A DNA stretch of 47,577 nt. Origin: Burkholderiales bacterium. GTDB lineage: Bacteria; Pseudomonadota; Gammaproteobacteria; Burkholderiales; Burkholderiaceae_D. The notes under the pieces were generated by a model that saw only the letters and a list, made by a program, of their open reading frames with translations, searched no databases and was not told where the DNA came from. The position numbers were made by a program, and so were the translations under genes. The number at the start of each line of letters is the position of its first letter. The first letter of the stretch is position 1. Shown piece after piece: positions 42,028 to 47,577 of this stretch. The stretch is from contig CANJOT010000004.1 of the NCBI GenBank assembly GCA_947475815.1, positions 1 through 47,577 on the forward strand, in the 5' to 3' direction.

Positions 42028-43434
42028 ATGTCCACACCGCGCACCCTGTTTGACAAGATCTGGGAGGCCCATGTGGTTGCCCAGCGCGCCGATGGCCGCG
42101 AGCTGCTCTACATCGACCGGCATGTCGTGCACGAACTGCACGCACCGCACGCCTTCGCCGAACTCGACAAAACCGAACGCACGGTACGACGCCGCGACCT
42201 GACCATCGTTGTTCAAGACCACACCGTGCCGACGCGGCCGGGCCTGCCGCTGCGCTCGGCCAACATCGACGCCACCGGCCTGGCCGGCCGCCGCCATCAG
42301 GTGAATGTGCTCGATGTTGCCGATGTGCGCCACGGTATCAGCCATGTGATCTCGCCGGAACTCGGCTGGGCCCAGCCGGGCGCCACCCTCGCCTGTCCCG
42401 ACAGTCATGCCTCGACCGTCGGCGCACTGGGCTGTCTGGCCTTTGGCTGCGGGACGTCCGAGCTGGTACACATCCTCTCCACCCAGACCATGGCCCTCAA
42501 CAAGCCGCGCCAGATGCGCGTGTTTCTTGAAGGCCGACTCGGCCCCGGCGTGACCGCCAAGGATGTTGCCCTGCATCTCATCGGTGCAGTGGGTATTGAC
42601 GCCGGCCGCGGGCATGCCGTCGAGTATGCCGGCGCGGTGATCCGCGACATGGGTCTCGAAGGCCGCATGACGCTGTGCAACATGACCATCGAATGGGGTG
42701 GCCGCACCTGCCTGATCGCGCCGGATGAACGCACCATCGCCTGGTGCGCGGCGCTGCCCTCTGCACCCAAGGGTGAAGCGTGGCAAGCACGCGTCGGGAG
42801 CTGGGCGCATCTGCACAGCGACGCCACGGCCGTGTTCGACAGCGAACTGACGATCGACTGCAGCACCATCGGCCCGCAGATCACCTGGGGCACGGATCCT
42901 GGCCAAACTCTGGATGTCGACGCCATCATCCCGCCGACGGCCTCGCTGCCGGCCGATCAGCAGGAGCGCCACCAGCGCGCACTGGCCTACATGGATGTGC
43001 AGGCCGGCCAGTCGCTGATCGGCACGCCGGTGCAGCGGGTGTTCATCGGCTCCTGCGCGAATGCGCGCATCAGCGATCTGCGTCTGGCTGCCGCCGTGGC
43101 GCGCGGCCGCACGGTCGCCGCCGGGGTCAAGGCCATCGTTGTGCCGGGCTCGAACGCGGTCAAGCGCCAGGCCGAGGCAGAAGGACTCGATCAGGTCTTC
43201 CTGCAGGCCGGTTTCGAATGGCATTCTTCCGGCTGTTCGATGTGTGCCGGCGCCAATGGCGACATCGGCGCACCGGGCGAACGCTGTGTTGCCACCAGCA
43301 ACCGCAATTTTGAAAACCGCCAGGGGCGCGGCGTGCGTACCCATCTGTCCAGCCCGGCCATGGCGGCAGCTGCCGCGGTGGCGGGTCACATCGTCGACGT
43401 GCGTGACTGGATGCCGGCGGAGGCTCAGGCATGA
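42028..43434 (+). CDS. LeuC/aconitase-family hydratase large subunit (cassette 2)
   Basis: A 468-residue large subunit. The N-terminus TLFDKIWEAHVV and the VQDHTVPT segment are closer to true LeuC than cassette 1 is. Cluster ligands lie in GSCANARISDLR and GCSMCAGANGD. Substitutions stand out in the substrate loop: GDSHTSTHGA of LeuC is PDSHASTVGA here, so Ala and Val replace Thr and His. The Cys-Thr-Asn of the first cluster motif is Cys-Ala-Asn. A hydratase of a LeuC-related but different substrate is the best reading. ATG at 42028 follows the lyase stop by 8 bp. The small subunit is ATGA-coupled. Confidence 0.88.
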   Translation: MSTPRTLFDKIWEAHVVAQRADGRELLYIDRHVVHELHAPHAFAELDKTERTVRRRDLTIVVQDHTVPTRPGLPLRSANIDATGLAGRRHQVNVLDVADVRHGISHVISPELGWAQPGATLACPDSHASTVGALGCLAFGCGTSELVHILSTQTMALNKPRQMRVFLEGRLGPGVTAKDVALHLIGAVGIDAGRGHAVEYAGAVIRDMGLEGRMTLCNMTIEWGGRTCLIAPDERTIAWCAALPSAPKGEAWQARVGSWAHLHSDATAVFDSELTIDCSTIGPQITWGTDPGQTLDVDAIIPPTASLPADQQERHQRALAYMDVQAGQSLIGTPVQRVFIGSCANARISDLRLAAAVARGRTVAAGVKAIVVPGSNAVKRQAEAEGLDQVFLQAGFEWHSSGCSMCAGANGDIGAPGERCVATSNRNFENRQGRGVRTHLSSPAMAAAAAVAGHIVDVRDWMPAEAQA

Positions 43435-44021
43435 AACCGTTCATCAAAGTCACCGGCGCCGCCATTCCATTGCCCATGGATGACGTCAATACCGATCAGA
43501 TCATTCCCTCGTCCTACCTGAAAGACCTGAAGGCCGATCTCGGCGAAGGTTTTCTCGATTACATGCGGCGCCGCCCCGATGGCACGCACATCACGGAATT
43601 TGTACTCGAGAAGGAACAGTTCAAAGGCGCACCGATCCTGCTGGTCGGCGCCAATTTCGGCTGTGGCAGTTCACGTGAGCATGCCGTCTGGGCGCTGCAG
43701 GGATTTGGCATCCGCTGTGTCATCGGCCATCGTCTGGCTGAGTTCTTCACGGACAACTGCCTCAAGAATGGCGTGCTGCCCATCGACCTCGACGCCGACA
43801 CCATGGGCAAACTCATGGCGGCTGCGCTCGACCATGATGGCCATGCGCCCTTCACGGTCGACCTGCAGGCCTGCACCATCACCGGTCCCGGTGGCCTGCA
43901 CTGGAACTTCGAGATCGCCAAACACCAGCGCACCGCCCTGCTTGAGGGCCTCGATGACATCGCTTTTACCCTGCAATATCTGGCGCGCATCGAACGCTGG
44001 GAAAACAGTCACCAGCACTGA
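43431..44021 (+). CDS. LeuD/aconitase-family hydratase small subunit (cassette 2)
   Basis: A 196-residue swivelling domain. DDVNTDQIIPSSYL near residue 17 and NFGCGSSREHAVWAL near residue 74 match LeuD, including the SREH that cassette 1 lacks. FFTDNCLKNGVLPI follows near residue 103. The start overlaps the large-subunit stop in ATGA, so the pair is made in fixed ratio. The C-terminus FTLQYLARIERWE is typical of LeuD and fits substrate-binding roles. There is no leuA or leuB in the window, so biosynthetic leucine function is not supported by context, although by sequence alone it would pass as LeuD. Confidence 0.9.
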   Translation: MKPFIKVTGAAIPLPMDDVNTDQIIPSSYLKDLKADLGEGFLDYMRRRPDGTHITEFVLEKEQFKGAPILLVGANFGCGSSREHAVWALQGFGIRCVIGHRLAEFFTDNCLKNGVLPIDLDADTMGKLMAAALDHDGHAPFTVDLQACTITGPGGLHWNFEIAKHQRTALLEGLDDIAFTLQYLARIERWENSHQH

Positions 44022-44071
44022 ACCCGGCTCCATCGCGGAACGACGGCGAACGCGCCGCGCTCCGGCCACCC

Positions 44072-44096
44072 GCCTGCCCCAATGCGGAGCAGGCGA
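44072..44096. terminator. Hairpin between cassette 2 and the selenoprotein gene
   Basis: The arms CGCCTGC (44072-44078) and GCAGGCG (44090-44096) flank an 11-nt loop between convergent genes. On the plus strand ATTTGTT follows, a weak T-tract. It may be a bidirectional terminator, but the T-run is poor. Confidence 0.45.
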
Positions 44097-44114
44097 TTTG
44101 TTCAGCCGCCCCGT

Positions 44115-45839
44115 TCAGGCATTCGGCTTGGGCCAGTTTGATGGCAAAGCGATGCGACGGCTCGTCGGTGGGCCCTGGATGTGATTGCCCATGTAGGCAC
44201 GCGACTGATTGCGACCGACATCACCGGCCACCAAAATTTCAACCATGTCAGGATGAATGATCACGTTGAGCAGGCGCTCCGGATCACTTGACTCGGCGTA
44301 CTGCGGCGGCAGAATGCCGTCGGCCACGAGGTTTTCGAGACTGAAAGTCGGCGTGCTGGTCATGCGCGCATAGTGCGTCAGGCGCTCGGCGGTCACCTTG
44401 ATGTGATCGTAGAGGTATTGACGCACTTCGGCCTTGCTCCACTCCGACGCAACGACGCCGGCAACGCTGGGGCCGGCCACGATCAGCGGGTTCCACAAGC
44501 CCGTCTTGAAGCCCGTGTGTGACCAGTAGGTAAAACTCTGGCCCATCACCTCGGCCCATTGCTGCACATGGTCAACGGCACGATTGCCACCACTATAAAT
44601 CGGCGAACTGATGCTGACCACGCTGTGCACGGTGACGATATTGTCGCCCTCGGCAAAACCGCGATCCTCGGCATAGGTCGACCAGCCGATGCCGCGCGCC
44701 GTGTCTTCGTCCTCGGCCATGGCAACCAGAAAACTCTGGCCGATGCTGCCCTTGTCGCCCGCACCCGGCGGAATGCGATACCCGCAGATGTTGCGCAGAT
44801 ACATGCGCACAAAGCGGCCGACGCTGGTGTTGGCCTGGCGGCCAAAACGCATCATGCCCTGCCCAGAGTTGAAATCGAGCTGCTTGATGATCGGGCCACC
44901 GATGATGACCACCGGTTCCCAGCCGGGCGTCGAGCCGCAGTCCTGAATGCGGAACTTGGGGTCGACCATGGCCTCGATGACGGCAATCAGGATCGGCATG
45001 TATTCAGGACGGCAGCCAGACATCACGCCATTGATGGCAATCGACAGGATGGACGCCTCGCGGCCCTCCTGTGGCACCACGGCGAGCACCTCGTCAGGCT
45101 GGCGATCGGTATAGGCGAGGAAAGCATCAACCCGGCGCCGTGTCGGCGGCACCACTGGCAGACCGTCGGTCCATAACTGCTGGTAGAAATACTCCTGCAC
45201 CTCGTCGAGCGAGCCCTTATACACCACGTCCCCGGCCTTCGGCTCAGGCGCCGTGACCGGTTCATCCGGCGCGCGACCGGTGAGACCCAGCAACAGGCCC
45301 GGCGCAAGCGATTCCTCGACCTTGCGCAGCAGTTCTTCGTGCGAGTCGAGCATCGGCGCGCCCGGGTAGACGCCGATGGCCAAAGGCACACCGAGGCCCT
45401 TGTTGACCACGGCCGCCTGCTTCAGAAATTCAGAACCAATGATGGATGCGGTCGGAATGCCAAGCTTCTCGACCAGAGCCGCTGCCCGCAACACGGCGGG
45501 CGTGCAGCTCCCTCAGGCACCGATGCCGACAATGACTGCGTCGGCCTTGTGCAGGCGCAGCTTGTCGGCAATGGTCGCGGTCACTTCATGCTCGCGCGCG
45601 CCGTGGAAATTGCCAAACTCGCTGTACGGCACGAAGGTCACGCCGGGAAAGCGCTTTTTGAAATACTCACGTACCAGCGGGTAAATGGTTTCGCCACGGA
45701 AGATGACATCCCACAGCTCGCACACCACTTTGCCATTGAGGTCGGGCAAACGCTCGGCCGCGGCGGTCCGTTCCACCGCCTTGCGCGACAACGGCCACAA
45801 GACCTCATATTGCGGTTCACCCGCGTGTTCCTGATTCAT
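44115..45839 (-). CDS. UGSC-family selenoprotein with in-frame TGA (selenocysteine 109), fused to a large C-terminal domain
   Basis: This 574-residue gene reads as two open frames (108 codons, then a continuation in the same frame) separated only by TGA at 45515-45513. Codons around it give GIGA-(Sec)-GSC, the hallmark of the UGSC family. Sec109 and Cys112 form a redox-type U-x-x-C pair. The N-terminal domain has WDVIFRGETIYP near residue 43 and FVPYSEFGNFHG near residue 69, as I recall for the family. Residues from about 190 form a second domain, with TDGLPVVPPTRRRVD, INGVMSGCRPEYMP and GYRIPPGAGDKGSIGQS, that I do not recognise. The ATG at 45839 has AAGGA 6 bp upstream. A SECIS-like hairpin follows the TGA. 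The gene is 48 bp behind TctC copy 8 on the same strand. Function is unknown; redox chemistry is inferred from the motif. Confidence 0.88.
45481..45508 (-). promoter_or_regulatory. Bacterial SECIS-like hairpin just after the UGA codon
   Basis: On the transcript the stem CCCGC/GCGGG (5 bp) carries loop CGTGTT, and below it GCTG pairs with CAGC (4 bp) with a 4-nt bulge (CACG) on the 5' side. The loop begins 17 nt after the UGA, and its second base is G. Known bacterial SECIS elements have the apical loop about 16-37 nt after UGA with G in the first two loop positions (established knowledge), so this fits. Pairing was done by eye without energy calculation. Confidence 0.7.
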
Positions 45840-45887
45840 TTGAATTCCTTGCCTGAGTATGAGAATAAAGCGGTGCAGCGGCTGCGA

Positions 45888-46910
45888 TCAGTTGGAACCG
45901 ACAATGCCGGCACCGCTGACGATGCGGTTGTACTTGATGGTTTCCTTGCCGAGAAACTCGCCAAACACGGCCGGCGTGTCGGCAACTACCGTCATGCCTT
46001 CGTTGTCGAGCTTTTCCCTGACGGCCGGCTGCTTGAGGATCTTTGCAATCTCGGCTTGCAGTTTGGCGACCACCTCTTTGGGCGTGCCGGCCGGCGCGAG
46101 CATGCCGTACCAGTTGGTCATGTCAAAGCCCGGCAGGGCATCGGCGATCGGCGGCAATTCCGGGGCGATCGCCGAACGCTCCGGGCTGGTCACGCCGAGT
46201 GCGCGCAGCTTACCCGAGCGGATCAGGGGCAAGGCCTGGAGAATGTTCATGAAGTACACCGGCACGATGCCGGCCAGCACGTCAATCACGGCCGGACCAG
46301 CGCCCTTGTAGGGGATATGCACCATCTTCACGCCGGCCTGCAGATTGAACAGTTCAGCGCTCAGGTGCGGCAGCGATCCAACGCCAGCCGAACCAACGTT
46401 GATGACGCCCGGCTTCGACTTGGCCAAAGCAATCAGTTCCTTGACCGACTGCACACCCAGCGATGGATGCGTGACCAGCACCAGCGGACCCGATGCAAGC
46501 ATGCTCACCGGGATCAGATCGCGGCTCTGGTTGTAGGGCAGGCTCTTGTAGAGCGCCGGATTGGCGGCATAACCGGCTGGTATGACCAGCAGGGTCAGGC
46601 CGTCGGGCGGCGCCTTGGCGACATATGCGGCGCCGATGGTGCCGTTGGCGCCAACGCGGTTGTCGACAATCACCGGCTGACCGAAGCTCTCATTGAGTTT
46701 CTGTGCAATGGCGCGCGACAGAATGTCTGTGCCACCACCCGGCGGGTAAGGGGTGACGATGCGGATCGCCGCTGACGGGTAAGCGGTGGCAGGCTGCGCC
46801 GCTGCGCCTTGCGCCCGCGCCAGCTGCATTGGCGGTAATGCCAGCGCCGTGGCACCCAGACAAACATAAGCAAACTTGACCAACGACTTGAGCAACCGAC
46901 TTCCAGACAT
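45888..46910 (-). CDS. Bug/TctC-family periplasmic substrate-binding protein (copy 8, paired with the selenoprotein)
   Basis: A 340-residue exported protein starting at ATG 46910 with GGGAG 5 bp upstream. The signal peptide MSGSRLLKSLVKFAY continues through a hydrophobic core and ends near ARAQG. TPYPPGGGTDILSR, DNRVGANGTIG, KAPPDGLTLLV (Leu in place of the usual Tyr) and HIPYKGAGPAVIDVL are visible. The closest relative within the window, by eye, is copy 2 (5911-6906), with shared LPGF, NWYG and LAPAG-type segments. It is the first gene of the pair with the UGSC selenoprotein, so the ligand it collects may be what the selenoprotein acts on (inference). Confidence 0.92.
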   Translation of the reverse strand: MSGSRLLKSLVKFAYVCLGATALALPPMQLARAQGAAAQPATAYPSAAIRIVTPYPPGGGTDILSRAIAQKLNESFGQPVIVDNRVGANGTIGAAYVAKAPPDGLTLLVIPAGYAANPALYKSLPYNQSRDLIPVSMLASGPLVLVTHPSLGVQSVKELIALAKSKPGVINVGSAGVGSLPHLSAELFNLQAGVKMVHIPYKGAGPAVIDVLAGIVPVYFMNILQALPLIRSGKLRALGVTSPERSAIAPELPPIADALPGFDMTNWYGMLAPAGTPKEVVAKLQAEIAKILKQPAVREKLDNEGMTVVADTPAVFGEFLGKETIKYNRIVSGAGIVGSN

Positions 46911-47470
46911 GCCAACTCCCTGAATCCCGATTCTTGAGGCGCGACAGGGCGAGGCCCGGCCACGGCGCAGTTCCAATTATTCGGGTTTGAATACTGCCAA
47001 AAACTGCCAGATGTTCGAATGCCACAAGCCTCTACCCACTGCATCGTGGCGCAGCTGCAATCCGGCATTCAAGCGTGCCCGCACGGAGCCATGAAAATTT
47101 GGATCCAAAACCCCGACGAGTAGATCACGGCCCCGGTTTGCCGGTCAAGCGCAAAACCTCAAAGAGCTATTTTGAGCAATGAAAATCCATTTTTGTATGC
47201 AAAAGTCCCGAAGGGTCCTCAACCTGGCCGGCCCTCGTGTCCGGCGCTATTTGCATGGTGCCCAATGCGTTGGGTAACATCGAAAGGGGTGGGCAATTGC
47301 AAAGTGAAGATGAGGTTCAGATAAGGTTCAGATTGCCAACCGAGCGAGTATCATTACTGCCAACATGGCGCTTGCGCCGGGCCATGCATGAGGTTGCGCA
47401 CACGGGGACGCACAAGTGTGCGGGCCTCTGGAACCCTTCATTGAGCGCCAGCGCGCATGTTGAACCGATC
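46911..47470. other. 560-bp region without a convincing gene
   Basis: A minus-strand frame of 73 codons at 47317-47538 has no coding character and overlaps the probable start of the next gene. The region is locally AT-richer around 47090-47240. It probably holds the promoter of TctC copy 8 on one side and of the gene at 47471 on the other, together with the direct repeat described separately. Confidence 0.5.
47313..47333 (+). promoter_or_regulatory. Candidate response-regulator box: AGGTTCAGAT repeated with 11-bp period
   Basis: AGGTTCAGAT occurs at 47313-47322 and 47324-47333. Two direct repeats one helical turn apart are the typical form of OmpR/PhoB-class regulator sites (established knowledge). 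It lies about 140 bp before the gene at 47471. Chance cannot be excluded for one pair. Confidence 0.45.
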
Positions 47471-47577
47471 GTGCCTATCCTGCCCCCCGCCCCGCAATCC
47501 CGACTCCAGACGCACGCCGCGCTGACCATCCGCCGCACACTGCTGCTTTGCTCGCTCGGCGCGGCAGTGCTGCTCGC
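47471..47577 (+). CDS. Probable membrane or exported protein, N-terminal fragment cut by the window edge
   Basis: A plus-strand frame from GTG 47471 runs open to the right edge (35 codons). It encodes a short polar N-terminus, then Arg-Arg followed by a hydrophobic run (TLLLCSLGAAVLLA), which looks like a first transmembrane helix or signal anchor. The start is uncertain: the frame is open upstream and a TTG at 47441 is also possible, and no strong ribosome site is seen. A two-component sensor kinase would fit the upstream direct repeat, but nothing beyond the N-terminus is visible. Confidence 0.4.
   Translation, partial: MPILPPAPQSRLQTHAALTIRRTLLLCSLGAAVLL

Noticed and set aside
44115-45494. 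Independent 459-residue protein starting at GTG 45494
   Set aside because: No ribosome site precedes it, it lacks the conserved GSC start of the domain, and the upstream frame joins it in phase through a TGA in a UGSC motif.
45513-45839. Pseudogene broken by a nonsense mutation
   Set aside because: The stop is TGA in the exact (Sec)-Gly-Ser-Cys context, is followed by a SECIS-like hairpin, and the rest of the gene shows no other damage.
1-47577. CRISPR arrays, insertion sequences, prophage genes, tRNA or rRNA genes
   Set aside because: No regularly spaced repeat, transposase, integrase or structural RNA sequence was recognised on reading both strands.

Overview
The window looks like the chromosome of a high-GC betaproteobacterium, most likely Burkholderiales. 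The main reason is eight orphan Bug/TctC-type periplasmic binding proteins in 47 kb with no TctA/TctB membrane partner, interleaved with acyl-CoA catabolic enzymes. ATGA start/stop overlaps are common, and no phage, IS, CRISPR, rRNA or tRNA was seen. Assignment to order is inference from gene content.

Layout. 1-3.7 kb: a minus-strand TetR-led operon (TetR, MaoC hydratase, RidA, degenerate MaoC, PaaK-like CoA ligase, SDR cut by the left edge). 3.8-6.9 kb: two TctC proteins around an alpha/beta hydrolase with Lys at the nucleophile position. 7.1-12.4 kb: acyl-CoA dehydrogenase, then cassette 1, a LeuC/LeuD-like hydratase plus an isocitrate-lyase-family lyase and a TctC. 12.6-16.0 kb: minus-strand operon TctC, acyl-CoA ligase, crotonase-fold protein. 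16.0-29.2 kb: a signalling island with a hybrid kinase and OmpR-type regulator, a WecG/TagA glycosyltransferase, a STAS protein, a PhnD-like binding protein, a membrane protein fusing PAS, SpoIIE phosphatase and RsbW-like ATPase, a second hybrid kinase with HPt, a degenerate GGDEF-EAL protein and a kinase lacking its histidine. 29.2-37.9 kb: a LysR gene divergent from an operon (NDP-forming acyl-CoA ligase, DUF35, thiolase-like protein, two TctC, SDR, thioesterase). 38.1-39.0 kb: an AT-richer two-gene insert. 39.1-44.0 kb: enoyl-CoA hydratase, TctC, and divergently cassette 2 (lyase, LeuC-like, LeuD-like). 44.1-46.9 kb: a TctC and a UGSC-family selenoprotein. 47.47 kb to the right edge: the probable start of a membrane protein.

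How it fits together. TctC proteins probably deliver or sense carboxylates; CoA ligases, dehydrogenases, hydratases and thiolase-like enzymes act on the acyl-CoA esters; the two hydratase-lyase cassettes have the architecture of the dimethylmaleate hydratase/dimethylmalate lyase pair of nicotinate-fermenting bacteria and may cleave substituted malates to pyruvate-type products.

The most striking item is the gene at 44115-45839 (minus). An in-frame TGA at codon 109 sits in the motif (Sec)-Gly-Ser-Cys and is followed by a SECIS-like hairpin, so a conventional gene caller would split it in two. The UGSC family is named but, to my knowledge, has no known function; here it is fused to a large second domain and paired with a TctC gene. 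The fused phosphatase/anti-sigma-kinase module at 20.2-26.0 kb is the next most unusual system.
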